A stretch of DNA of 64,000 nucleotides. Source: Tubulanus polymorphus. Its lineage: Eukaryota; Nemertea; Palaeonemertea; Tubulaniformes; Tubulanidae. The notes below the pieces were generated by a model, which did no database searches, was not told the origin of the DNA, and saw only the letters and a list, made by a program, of their open reading frames with translations. Below, in pieces: positions 13,012 to 22,417 of the stretch (position 1 is its first letter; every line of letters starts with the position of its first letter). The stretch is taken from positions 15,052,485 through 15,116,484 of the forward strand of contig NC_134027.1 of the NCBI RefSeq assembly GCF_964204645.1. Direction: 5' to 3'. The translations under genes and the position numbers were made by a program.

Positions 13012-13901
13012 CCACCCCCCCTTCAACTTGTTCAAACTCCTATTTGAACAGGAATATATAGTCAAAATATCTACACAAATTAAATTATAGTCCTTATTAT
13101 AGTATATTAAGCTCCAAACTTCTCGGCTCTGGATACAGTAGACATCTAACACGGCGTAGTCGTTGTTTCGCATTAGGGTTGCATCTCAGTGATGATAATA
13201 CATGCAGCTTTCGATCTCCACTAATGGTTTGTGGTTTGTTTTCGGGGCGCACCTAAGCGTAGTGTCTAACCAAAAATATCTATACCATCAAAAGGTAGAT
13301 ACGGCCAATGGACACTGCACTTGGCTTGCCCCTCTGCCACTGTTCCTCGTCCTGGGGAGCTGCAAAATACAATCAAAAGAAAACGGAAAGAAACTGTTCG
13401 CAATGGGGTGTGCTACATCTGGGGGTCACGTGTGGTAGTATTTGGACTGAATGGCTTTTTGTCACTATCATTACAAAGAATAAGCGACTCCAGGTGAACC
13501 ATCGTTAGGTACCGAAGGAAACACATTCAGACGCGATCTACCACACGGATTATTTCCCGACAGACATAGTGCATGGCCGACTTTTTGTAGTGGATCCCCA
13601 CAATCGAGACCTGCCGTTTAAGGGTCTGTGTCGCCTCGTGGAGGCTAGATAACTGGTCTAACTCGATACAGTCCATGCTAGAAACGATAAATAGTTCAAA
13701 ACATGAGTTGGCTGCAACGACAAGACTAAATGGTGGAGATTCCGTTCATTCAGATACCACCCGAATCATGCAAGGTGGGTGGTCCCAAGCATACCATAAG
13801 GAGGTGCAAGAGGTCTGAAATCCTAGTCACCACCAGTTACAAATGATAATAAACTGTCTACTAAAACTAAGTAAATATATATATAGGGTTATATACAAGG
13901 G

Positions 13902-13980
<79 letters not shown>

Positions 13981-13982
13981 AT
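13012..13982 (-). other. Gypsy-1 3' non-coding region with (AT)n microsatellite
   Basis: This lies between the end of pol and the 3' LTR. It contains a nearly pure AT dinucleotide tract at about 13,909-13,978 and the polypurine tract beside the LTR. Short open frames on either strand show no domain. Confidence 0.6.
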
Positions 13983-15761
13983 TTAACCCTTTGATTTAAG
14001 GTACCGGCCCATTTCTAACCAGTAGCCTTTCCTCATGTTAATCCGGGACCGAACTTCGCGACATTTCTGGCAATTTTGGATCAGTTCTATATCAAAAATG
14101 TTGTTCTGCTCAATCTTGTCCGCGGCTACTGGAGGTCCTATAAGTGTGTTTGGATCCACCAAAGGGTCTGAGGCTCTATTTTGGTTGGCTAGCGAATCAT
14201 CGTTGTTGACTGTACATGAGTTTACGAACCGACTAGGGCGCCTGATCCCTACTCTGGGCCTGAGTCTTCTGTGGCCCTCAGTGTTTGTAATGTTCAAAGG
14301 CCCAGGCTTGGAGCGGTTTTGAGTAGGAGGCTCGCGATGGTTTTGGGTAGGGTTTGTTACAAGAGGTTCTTGAATAACTGCCGTTGTCTCGGGGTGTGAC
14401 CGTGTCCAGACACAGTCTTCATCTTCCTCCCCCTCGTCGTCATTGAGGGTTGGTTGCTCCTCGGGATCGGTCGTTTTAACCGGTTCCTGTCTAGGTTTTT
14501 TTTATGACCTATGGTCACGGTCTCACTAGACAGGAAGCACGGTTTCATATCATTGAAGTGCACAACCCGCATTCTCTTCACCGCCCTCGGATCGGCGCCT
14601 GGTTCCAGGACAACCCTGTAATTCACCTCCGATAGTCTCTCGGTCACGACGTAAGGCCCTTTCCATTTCCGGTGGAACTTAGATGCCTCGTCCTTCTTCA
14701 AGAAATGGCTCATCAGCCACACGCGATCCCCGACCTTGTAACCCCCGCGTTTTGCGAAACGGTCATAGTCCATTTTCTGACGCCTTTGTGCCATCACTAG
14801 TCGATCACGAACAATGTTGTGTGACTTAGTGAGGTGGTCAGAGAGGTCCATGCCATACTTAGTCCTTGGTTGGTGGTCCTCGGGCAAGCCTACGCTGATG
14901 TCGATTGGTAGTGACATTTCCTCGGCGTACATCAAGTAGAACGGCGTTTCAAGAGTGGAGTGCTGGACGCTTGAACGAAATGCCATCAAACACGCAGGTA
15001 GTTCCTTGTCCCAGTTTGTTCCACACTCATTGACGGCTGTAGTCAGCATGGCCTTCAGGTCGGGACTTATTGAAATTTTCCACCTGCCCATTGCCCATAG
15101 GATGGTAGGCAGTGGTTCTGGTCTTTTCAATAGCCAAGATCCTACACATCTCCATGAAAACTTTCGACTCGAAGTTCGCGCCTTTGTCCGAGTGGATGGA
15201 TTCAGGGCAGCCGTAACGGGTGACCCACTCGTTCACAAGGGCACGTGCCACCACGGAGGCCTTTTCCGTGCGGATTGGCCATGCTTCGGGCCACTTAGTG
15301 AATGCATCTTGAGCCACTAGAATGTAGACATTGCCGCGGCGGGTTCTCGGTAATGGGCCCACGATGTCTATATGTACACGCTGTAAGCGTCGCCCTACCG
15401 GTGTAGACATCATTGGGGCTTTTGGTAGTTTGGACGGGGACTTGCACTCTTGGCAAGTTTTGCAGCCCCGAACAAAATCCCTGACCCTAGCTGAGAGGCC
15501 TAATACCCAGAATCTTTCCCTAATTTTGCACTCTGTCTTTTTGGTACCGAGATGTTTTCCGGCAAATCCCTGATGTATGACTCCTATGGTTCCATCAGTC
15601 AGTGAAATGGGTAGTACCACTCGGTGTCTCGTTGAGGTAGCCCCCGGAAGTGGTTTAAGCGCAAGAATGCCATCTAAAAGCTCTAGACGCTCAACCAGAC
15701 TATAGAGGCTCCTCGCTGTTCTACCACACCGTTGTAGCCGTTTCTTGTCCTTGACCCTCAT
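13983..15761 (-). pseudogene. Gypsy-1 integrase and pol C-terminal tail (frameshifted)
   Basis: This is the integrase part of gypsy-1 Pol. An HHCC-type zinc-binding region with C-x2-C (CKTCQEC) precedes the DDE core: D in HIDIVGPLPR, D in HSDKGANFES and E in GNGQVENF. The frame changes just after the catalytic glutamate (around 15,050-15,090); the following frame continues the core (NWDKELPACLMAFR) and the C-terminal part that in this family binds DNA (VGDRVWLMSHF, KWKGPYVV). A second shift at the A-run near 14,503-14,510 leads into an acidic tail ending RPRVGIRRPSRFV. The two shifts would inactivate this copy unless they are sequencing errors in homopolymers. It directly follows the RT-RNase H frame, overlapping it by 4 bases. 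Confidence 0.85.
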
Positions 15762-18526
15762 TTCTCCCTAATTTCTGATATTTCGGGGTCATTTACTTGC
15801 GCCTCGATTATTTTGTTCCTGGACAAGCCAGTGGAGTGCGCTGTCAAATCGCCCCGATGTTTTGCAGTCACCTGGTTTATAGATGGACCAGTGTCACCAC
15901 AAGTTGGGCAGTCCCCATGTTTCCTCTGTCTCTTAGGGATGCGAGACAGGGCGTCTGCGTTCAAATGTTTGCTTCCAGCTCGATGTTCGATCACGAAATC
16001 ATATTCCGACAGGCGTTCAAGCCACCGAGCCACTTGGCCCTCAGGGTTTTTGAAGGTTTGTAGCCACTTGAGTGCTGCGTGGTCTGTGCGAACTTTGAAT
16101 TTCCTGCCTAGTAAATGGTGGCGGAAGTGATCAATCATGGCAACCAAGGCCAACATTTCGCGCCTGGTGGCACAATAGTTCTCCTCTCCACCTTTCAGCG
16201 TGCGGCTACTGTACTCGATCACTCTCTCAGAACCATCGTGTTGTAGTTGTGACAGCACCCCTCCGATAGCCCAGTTAGAGGCGTCACAGTCCAAAATGAA
16301 CTCTCCAGCGCCCTCCGAGAAATCTGGGAATGCCAGGATAGGGGAGCTGGTCAGCTTTTCTTTCAGTCCGTCAAACGCTAGTTGTTGCTTGGATGTCCAG
16401 ACGAATGGTTCATTTTTCCTCGTAAGGCGGTGTAGCGGGGCTGTCAAGTCGGCGAAATCCTTGATGAATTGCGAGTAATATGTCACAAGACCAAGGAAAC
16501 TACGCAGTTTGGTAACTGACGTTGGGGTCGGCCAATCCCTGACTCTATCGCATTTGGCACCGTCAGTTTCGACACCGGCCTCGCTTACTACATGCCCCAA
16601 AAACTTGAGGCGCCGCTGGAAAAGCGAGCATTTCCTCGGTTTTAGCTTGAGACCAGCTTTCTGAAAGCAACGAAATACCTCTTGTAATCGCGTCAGATGG
16701 GTTGGTAGATCGTGACTAAACACCACTACATCATCCAGGTAGATAAGGCATGTTTTCCATGCAACATCATCCAGTACCATTGCCATCAGTCTGCTGAATG
16801 ACGCCAGGGCATTACAGACTCCAAACGGCATGACATTCCACTCGAATAGATGGTTTTCAGTCGTGAATGCGGTCTTATGTTTGTCTGATTCCTTTATTGG
16901 GACCTGCCAGTATCCGCTGGTTAAATCGAGGGACGAGAACCAGGTTGCGCCCGATAAAGCCTCTAGGGTACTGTCTATTCTACCTAGTGGGTGAGCGTCT
17001 TTGACTGTTGCGTCATTGAGTCGGCGGTAATCGCAGCATAGACGCAGGGAACCATCGGCCTTTTTCGCTAGAACTATTGGGCTTGACCACGGGCTGGTGG
17101 ATGGCCGGATCAAGTCGTGTTCTAAAAGCTCATTGGTCGTCCCCTCAACAAAAGCTCTCCTACCGGGGGGTAGCCGACGGGGATGTTGTTTTATCGGTGG
17201 GTGGTCACCGGTGTCAATCTCGAATTCAAGCGAATCTGTTCGATCAATGTCAAAGTCTCCCATCGAGAATACTGACTTGTGCTCCCGTATGGTGTCAACA
17301 AGCTGTGTTTTCATGTCAGTGGGGATTTCAAGCTGGTCGATTTTCAATTCTCTCAAGAGGTCCATGAATTCAGTATTGTCACCACCCTGCAGCTGGATTT
17401 TTGGAGTTGACTGGTTTTGAGCATGGTCGTCGACAGTCATGATGTCAACTGACTGTAGGGGGCAGAATAGACCAATAGTCTGGCCCCTGTCGACTCTACA
17501 AGCCTCATCCGAGAAGTTAGCCAGCCGAACTGGTATCTGGTTTGCCGCCTCCGGTACCACCAGTGTTTTCCCAGTGCAAAAATTATTCCGTCCACAGCTG
17601 CTGATCATCCCTGAGGTCGAATTATTATGAGCATAACTCCGTTTCGTGTATCCATTTACCACCACCTCGGATCCAGCTGGAATGATTTGGCTCTTACTGA
17701 TGAACACCCTGCAAGCGCTCGCGCGTTTGGGGCTCTGGCGGACAGGCACCTCGCTGAGGCTTCCGAAGCGGAGCACTTTGTTACGGTAATCTATGTTGCA
17801 GCCATATTTCTCGAAGAAATCACTTCCAAGCAAGCAGTCTTGTGCCAAATCCTCGCTGACGATCATGGGGACATGAAATTCCTCAGTTCCAACTCTCAGA
17901 CATACATCAGCTAATCCACGTAACTCCATTGGCTGACCGGTAGCCGTTGTCACGATTCCTTCGATTGGCCTCAGTGCAGCGGCTTCACCAGTCGGGCTAC
18001 TAGAGTCCCATACCGAACCTCTAATGATTGTGCAGGAGGCACCAGTGTCCAGGAGTACCACCGCTTTCGAATGGTCATTTACTACGGCATCACAGAAAAG
18101 GCCCGAGGCGTGGAGCCTCACTGTTCCGATGTTTGTAACTAAGCTCGTCTGGGCTGGTTCTGTTCCTGTTGTTTGAACCTTGGTGTCGCGCAACTTGTGG
18201 CAAGTGTTTTCCGTAGCCGGACTGGGAGCCTCACTGTTCTCCGAAGGGTCACGTCGATTTTCTTCTATACTTTGGGTATGTTGTGGTGGTCTAACAGTGA
18301 TGGTTCTAGTAGGATGCGGACCATCAGTAGGTGTATCTCCACTAGAATCACATGCCGGGCCAGCAACCACATATCCATCTTGAGGTGTCGTTTGCATATG
18401 GTTTGATGGTCTCGATATCATTTGAATATGGTTTGATGGTCTCACGGTGGTGGAGCTAGTATGATGGTAACCATCAATAGGTGCATCTCTACTTGCATCG
18501 CACGTTAGACCATTTGCCATATTCAT
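15758..18526 (-). CDS. Gypsy-1 Pol: protease, reverse transcriptase, RNase H
   Basis: A 922-codon frame. Residues 1-130 are a variable linker with two diverged repeats. An aspartic protease starts at about residue 135 with active-site DTGAS at 160-164. Reverse transcriptase follows, with the fingers motif SPWSSPIVLAKK, the palm motif SSLDLTSGYWQVP and catalytic YLDD at 596-599. RNase H follows, beginning ILDCDASNWAIGG, with the tether motif ALSRIPK near the end. The zinc knuckles of Gag lie in an upstream frame, so Pol is probably made by frameshifting near 18,530-18,590; the first ATG here need not be the true start. The frame is completely open and all catalytic residues are present. The product would copy element RNA into DNA in cytoplasmic particles. 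Confidence 0.93.
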   Translation of the reverse strand: MNMANGLTCDASRDAPIDGYHHTSSTTVRPSNHIQMISRPSNHMQTTPQDGYVVAGPACDSSGDTPTDGPHPTRTITVRPPQHTQSIEENRRDPSENSEAPSPATENTCHKLRDTKVQTTGTEPAQTSLVTNIGTVRLHASGLFCDAVVNDHSKAVVLLDTGASCTIIRGSVWDSSSPTGEAAALRPIEGIVTTATGQPMELRGLADVCLRVGTEEFHVPMIVSEDLAQDCLLGSDFFEKYGCNIDYRNKVLRFGSLSEVPVRQSPKRASACRVFISKSQIIPAGSEVVVNGYTKRSYAHNNSTSGMISSCGRNNFCTGKTLVVPEAANQIPVRLANFSDEACRVDRGQTIGLFCPLQSVDIMTVDDHAQNQSTPKIQLQGGDNTEFMDLLRELKIDQLEIPTDMKTQLVDTIREHKSVFSMGDFDIDRTDSLEFEIDTGDHPPIKQHPRRLPPGRRAFVEGTTNELLEHDLIRPSTSPWSSPIVLAKKADGSLRLCCDYRRLNDATVKDAHPLGRIDSTLEALSGATWFSSLDLTSGYWQVPIKESDKHKTAFTTENHLFEWNVMPFGVCNALASFSRLMAMVLDDVAWKTCLIYLDDVVVFSHDLPTHLTRLQEVFRCFQKAGLKLKPRKCSLFQRRLKFLGHVVSEAGVETDGAKCDRVRDWPTPTSVTKLRSFLGLVTYYSQFIKDFADLTAPLHRLTRKNEPFVWTSKQQLAFDGLKEKLTSSPILAFPDFSEGAGEFILDCDASNWAIGGVLSQLQHDGSERVIEYSSRTLKGGEENYCATRREMLALVAMIDHFRHHLLGRKFKVRTDHAALKWLQTFKNPEGQVARWLERLSEYDFVIEHRAGSKHLNADALSRIPKRQRKHGDCPTCGDTGPSINQVTAKHRGDLTAHSTGLSRNKIIEAQVNDPEISEIREK

Positions 18527-18576
18527 CCGATTTTTCCTACGTCTTGCGGGGGGTATATACAGCGGTACAGGGGGGA

Positions 18577-19695
18577 CTATTTCCTGATGGGGTTTCCACT
18601 GCCCCCCTGAAAACCCCGCTTCTCGTTTCCCTGGTTTCCCTTAGGTAGGTGGCAGTTACTTGAATAGTGACCACTCCCCCCGCAATTATAGCATTTAACT
18701 TGTGGGCACAAGTTTTTGGGGTGGTCTGCATCCCTGCAACGCCAACATTTGTCATCGGCGGGCGGTCGACGATTGCCATTACCAGAGACAACTGCTTCCA
18801 AATGGCCTACTCGAGTCATCAGCGTTCCCATCATCGATTTCAATTCGTCGAGTTGTTTGGTGTTGGCTGAGCTAGTCGAGTCGAGCTGGGTCTGGTTAAC
18901 GGATACTTTTTGTTTATGAGTCGTGCCCTCAGTCAACCGTCTCGCTGTTTCCACAGTCCGTGCTTGAGCGACTGCTGCAGCCAACGAACTTGGCTGGGCT
19001 GCATACATTGACTGCTTCGCTGAGACGGGTAGGCTATTACCTTTAAGGAATTGGTCTTTGGCCAATTCATCCTGCAGCTCGAAGGCAATGCCAGGGTATG
19101 CGTTCCTTGCCAGTTCTGCTAACTCGTCGGCATAGCGTTCCACAGATTCAGTTGTCTTTTGGTCCCTCCCTTTCAACAACATCTTAAAGTCATCCACAGT
19201 CTTTGTTTGTTGGAAACGGGATGATAGCCGCCGACAGAAATCATCATACGACAGGCTCGAGTCGAGACGAAGGTTCGAGACAGCCTGGTATGCCTCATGG
19301 TCAAGTCGCATCATCAGGTGTGATTTACGCTGTTCGCCCCCGTTGATGCGAGAACTAATCTGGGCCAGGTCAGCGAACGCGTCAAACCTTTCGAGCCAAA
19401 CGCGGAAATTGTGTCCCATGGTATAGGGCTTGGGTACCGGAATATTGTGCATTTTCGGGGTGGGTGCATCTCTCGTCACGACCCTCTCCATCACTTCAGT
19501 CAGTCGCTGGAGGATGGAATCCTCAGATATTTTCAAATTTTCGGCTTTTGTCTTCGTTGGACGGCCACGTTTTGGTTTTAACGAGAGGTTACCCTCCCCG
19601 CTAACCAGGAGGTCATGATGTGCAGCTCCGGCCGTTGGTGACATAGGCCTAGATAAGGCCAAGGGCTCACACACATCATTCTCAACATCCGACAT
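18577..19695 (-). CDS. Gypsy-1 Gag nucleocapsid polyprotein
   Basis: A 372-codon frame starting 242 bases inside the 5' LTR. The basic N-terminal part has KPKRGRPTKTK. The central part matches the retrotransposon Gag capsid fold family (FRVWLERFDAFADLA, and YDDFCRRLSSRFQQTKTVDDFK). Two CCHC-like zinc knuckles near the C terminus (CWRCRDADHPKNLC and CYNCGGSGHYSSNC) bind RNA in this family. The second is followed by a G/R-rich tail. Gag forms the particle that packages element RNA. No lesion is seen, so this frame is probably translatable. Confidence 0.9.
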   Translation of the reverse strand: MSDVENDVCEPLALSRPMSPTAGAAHHDLLVSGEGNLSLKPKRGRPTKTKAENLKISEDSILQRLTEVMERVVTRDAPTPKMHNIPVPKPYTMGHNFRVWLERFDAFADLAQISSRINGGEQRKSHLMMRLDHEAYQAVSNLRLDSSLSYDDFCRRLSSRFQQTKTVDDFKMLLKGRDQKTTESVERYADELAELARNAYPGIAFELQDELAKDQFLKGNSLPVSAKQSMYAAQPSSLAAAVAQARTVETARRLTEGTTHKQKVSVNQTQLDSTSSANTKQLDELKSMMGTLMTRVGHLEAVVSGNGNRRPPADDKCWRCRDADHPKNLCPQVKCYNCGGSGHYSSNCHLPKGNQGNEKRGFQGGSGNPIRK

Positions 19696-19937
19696 AATTA
19701 CTATTCTTTTATATAAATGACACAGAAAATACAGGACCGCAAATAAATGTAGGGGAAACAGGCACTTAAAAATACTAAGTATGTACTAGGAATTACGAAG
19801 TAGGTAAAAAAATACGTTAAGTACACACAAAAAGTAACCGTAATTTACACAGACTAAACGGAGAAAAACGTGTTCACCGCTTCAACTCAATTTCAACTGG
19901 TTTTTTCACAATCAAATCCCACTGAGCTGCCACCAGA
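19696..19937 (-). promoter_or_regulatory. Gypsy-1 leader and primer-binding site
   Basis: In element orientation the 5' LTR is followed after a base or two by TGGTGGCAGCTCAGTGGGA (plus-strand positions roughly 19,918-19,936), in the place and of the length expected for a tRNA primer-binding site. The rest is the untranslated leader to Gag. The primer tRNA was not assigned. Confidence 0.65.
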
Positions 19938-20129
19938 TGCAACGAGGTCCTATTCTGCCTGTTCCACAGTAGAAGTTTCCTCCAAATATCGACTCTGAGA
20001 GCCCAAAAACCAGTAAAAAGGCGGACAAAAGATATTAACACAATCACCTATTGTTCTGTATTTTCGAGAGAGAGGGCAGCACCCTCCAGTTACAACATAG
20101 AAAACGACTGATGGACATATTCCATCACA
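19938..20129 (-). repeat. Gypsy-1 5' LTR (192 bp)
   Basis: Plus orientation TGCAACGAGG ... CCATCACA, identical to 12,820-13,011 except for C in place of T at base 3. It is followed by the target duplication TCCG and then the right TIR of transposon X. Confidence 0.93.
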
Positions 20130-20321
20130 TCCGTCTTTCCGCGATATGACAACACCGTTCAGAAAACGCGTAAAAACGATAACGTGTTTGACCTCGCGGC
20201 CGACGAAGAATTTAACGTAAACACGCAAGCAGAATCACGTGATGTAAACATAGTCGAGTAAAAAGGCAATAATAGCCTACGCATCGGTTTCATACATATA
20301 ATCCAGACAGAGTTCAGTCTT

Positions 20322-20735
20322 TTAATAATTTCGTCCAATTTCTAGCTGAGCGTTGGCTGCGGCCAGCCTGGTCGCACGCGTTTTCGGTTGATTTGTATCG
20401 GTAATCGTACCGGTATCCGATGAATCATCGACAGATTTCGCGTTAATTTCCAGCGGTCGGTTCGTACGGCCGGTACTTGTTCTAATATCCGCTGATCGCA
20501 CAAGTCCATCGGCGCTAACGTTTAATTTCTCGACGAGTGCCATACGCCAGTGTATTCGCTTCTTGTTGTCCTCGTGCACTAAAACAATGTCGCCAGTTTT
20601 TATTTTGTTTTCGAGTTTCCCGTTGAGTTTCGCACGTTCTCTGAGCGCTATCAAGTATTCACGGCTCCAACGTCGTTTGAATGAACTCAAAAGTTCTTGC
20701 AACGTTTGATTACGGCGTTGAATATCGGTAAGTAA
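20322..20735 (-). pseudogene. BEL/Pao integrase C-terminal fragment
   Basis: About 126 codons on the minus strand resemble the end of BEL/Pao Pol: a WSREYLIALRER segment, then KIKTGDIVLVHEDN and the HWRMALVEKL ... DGLVRSADIRTSTGRTNRP block that is characteristic of this family. The upstream part of pol is missing: the sequence is cut at about 20,731 by a hairpin element. The downstream LTR is probably at 11,150-11,324 beyond the nested insertions. It is in the opposite orientation to the BEL gag-pol at 22,418-25,255 and need not be the same copy. Confidence 0.8.
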
Positions 20736-20924
20736 TAGGGGTTTAGTTGTTCTAGATCAAAGGTCGAACGGTCGAGAAATTTTCCAAATGTGAAAATAAC
20801 AATAATTTCTACTTGAATTAGTCGCGCACACTCCTAATTCAAGTAGAAATTATTGTTATTTCACATTTGGAAAAATTTCTCGACCATTCAACCTTTAACC
20901 TAGAACAACTAAACCCCTATTACT
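20731..20924. mobile_element. 194-bp near-perfect hairpin (MITE-like)
   Basis: The left arm starts AGTAATAGGGGTTTAG and the right arm ends CTAAACCCCTATTACT. The arms are about 90 bases each and nearly perfectly complementary around a 14-base centre (GTCGCGCACACTCC). It truncates the BEL integrase fragment on its left. It has no coding potential. Confidence 0.8.
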
Positions 20925-21153
20925 CTTAAAATATTCATATGCATGAATAAAATATATATGAATAGCATTTAAATTGATAGATTATTCAATATAAAAGTGT
21001 GAGCTCTTATAGAATAGATATATAGATATATTTTAAACATTATTTCAATATTTATATTTGTATGAGTTAGATTTTTAAACATTAAAAGTGTTAGTAAAGT
21101 GTGATTGAAATAATTCATATATAAATCATTGAATATTTATATTTATATGCGTT

Positions 21154-21247
21154 AAATCAAAAAGATTTAAATAAAAAAACAATAAGTTACTTTATCTAAT
21201 ACTAACTTATTTAACTTATTGTTTTTTTATTTAAATCTTTTTGATTT
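21154..21247. repeat. Hairpin with 36-bp perfect arms
   Basis: AAATCAAAAAGATTTAAAT at 21,154 and its reverse complement ending at 21,247 form arms of 36 bases with a 22-base loop. The preceding 20,925-21,153 is AT-rich and shows nothing else. The hairpin directly precedes the Polinton-like sequence and minisatellite. Confidence 0.8.
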
Positions 21248-21311
21248 CTATTCGCGCTATTGGTTAACAAGAATTGACTAGAATTCAAATAGATTTAACA
21301 AGAAATTCAAT

Positions 21312-21862
21312 AAACAATTTATCATTTCAACTGCCAAACAATTTATCATTTCAACTGTCAAACAATTCATCATTTCAACTGTCAAACAATTTATCATTTC
21401 AACTGTCAAACAATTTATCATTTCAACTGTCAAACAATTTATCATTTCAACTGCCAAACAATTTATCATTTCAACTGCCAAACAATTTATCATTTCAACT
21501 GTCAAACAATTTATCATTTCAACTGTCTTATCATTTCAACAGTCGAACAATTTATCATTTCAACTGTCAAACAATTTATCATTTCAACTGTCAAACAATT
21601 TATCATTTCAACTGTCAAACAATTTATCATATCAACTGCCAAACAATTTATCATTTCAACTATCAAACAATTTATCATTTCAACTGCCAAACAATTTATC
21701 ATTTCAACTGTCAAACAATTTATCATTTCAACTGTCAAACAATTTATCATTTCAACTGTCAAACAATTTATCATTTCAACTGTCAAACAATTTATCATTT
21801 CAACTGCCAAACAATTTATCATTTCAACTGTCAAACAATTTATCATTTCATGCTAAACAATT
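21312..21862. repeat. 24-bp minisatellite (about 22-23 units)
   Basis: The unit AACAATTTATCATTTCAACTGTCA is repeated in tandem with T/C and a few other substitutions and one shortened unit near 21,530. Because the unit is a multiple of three, both strands read open as 8-residue repeats; these frames are artefacts of the repeat. On the right it runs into Polinton polymerase sequence and on the left into AT-rich sequence resembling the Polinton intergenic repeats at 51,575-51,845, so it probably expanded inside a Polinton fragment. Confidence 0.95.
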
Positions 21863-21955
21863 CATGATCTTTAGGATAGTTTCTGAAATCAAAATGATGT
21901 TTTAATGTTTTTAAATCATCAGTTATGTTATTAGTTTTTATCTTTAATACGTGTT
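21863..21955 (-). pseudogene. Third Polinton fragment: PolB C-terminal piece
   Basis: On the minus strand about 30 codons match the polymerase sequence just after the intein site in the two larger copies: the order of K-I-K-T-N, L-K-T-L-K-H-H-F-D and N-Y-P-K-D-H-E-L-F-S is preserved. Similarity stops near the insertion site upstream, so the presence or absence of the intein here cannot be judged. Downstream it dissolves into the minisatellite. Confidence 0.75.
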
Positions 21956-22417
21956 ATGATATTTTGATTTAAGATGGTGTGATTTATTGCTTCGAGTATA
22001 ATATTTTCCACAATTACATTGGATCGTTTAAAAACTGGAGTTTTCCATTTATACAATTTTGAATTTGCCACACTTTTATAGTGGCGCTACTGTCGCTGGT
22101 TAATTCATAGGCTTCAGGGCAGAAATTAAAATGGTGTCTTTGAGGTTGATTTAGAGCTTGTTCACCCCTCTGGAAAATCAAAATAATAAGACGAAAGTTG
22201 TAAGTTTGATTTATATTATAGCATTATTATAACGAAAATACTTTATACTATTTGTCATATTCAATCTTTGTGCAATTGAGTGACCAGTTTGTTATTAATT
22301 CCAGATTGAATGTCTGTCTCTGAAACGAGCTGAAATAAAATCTAAAACAGAACAGTCAATACAATAATTCGTCGTAGTTTCGAGTTCTTTCTGCAACACT
22401 ATTCAATAACTACGTAA
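21956..22417. other. Probable BEL leader/LTR sequence; boundaries unclear
   Basis: No gene is seen. The position immediately before the BEL gag start suggests the 5' LTR and leader of that element, and AATAAA occurs at about 22,333, but no second LTR exists here to fix the ends because the element is 3'-truncated. Confidence 0.35.

Larger units (their letters stand above)
12820..20129 (-). mobile_element. Gypsy-1: young Ty3/gypsy LTR retrotransposon
   Basis: A 7.3-kb minus-strand element with two 192-bp LTRs, Gag, protease, reverse transcriptase, RNase H and integrase in the usual Ty3/gypsy order. The insertion duplicated TCCG (12,816-12,819 and 20,130-20,133). The LTRs differ at a single base, indicating recent insertion. 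Coding lesions are few: one shift in integrase and one in an A-run near 14,503-14,510. It sits inside transposon X. Confidence 0.95.
11712..20157. mobile_element. Non-autonomous TIR transposon X (copy 1), split by gypsy-1
   Basis: The left end CGGTGTTGTCATATCGCGG matches the reverse complement of the right end at 20,139-20,157. TIR similarity continues through the repeated word GCGGAATTTCTTCATTTT (about 70 bp in all). The flanks TTCGGAAAA (11,703-11,711) and TTCAGAAAA (20,158-20,166) form a 9-bp duplication with one mismatch, a length typical of Mutator-like transposition. The element's own sequence is 11,712-12,819 plus 20,134-20,157, about 1.13 kb; the rest is gypsy-1 inserted near the right TIR. 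No transposase is encoded. A second copy in the opposite internal orientation is at 37,844-38,989. Confidence 0.85.

Noticed and set aside
21312-21862. CRISPR-like array
   Set aside because: The units are contiguous and near-identical without unique spacers, and the sequence is animal.
21274-21867. 197-codon open frame (and antisense frames of 79 and 110 codons) as genes
   Set aside because: They are translations of the 24-bp minisatellite, whose length is a multiple of three; both strands are open for that reason.
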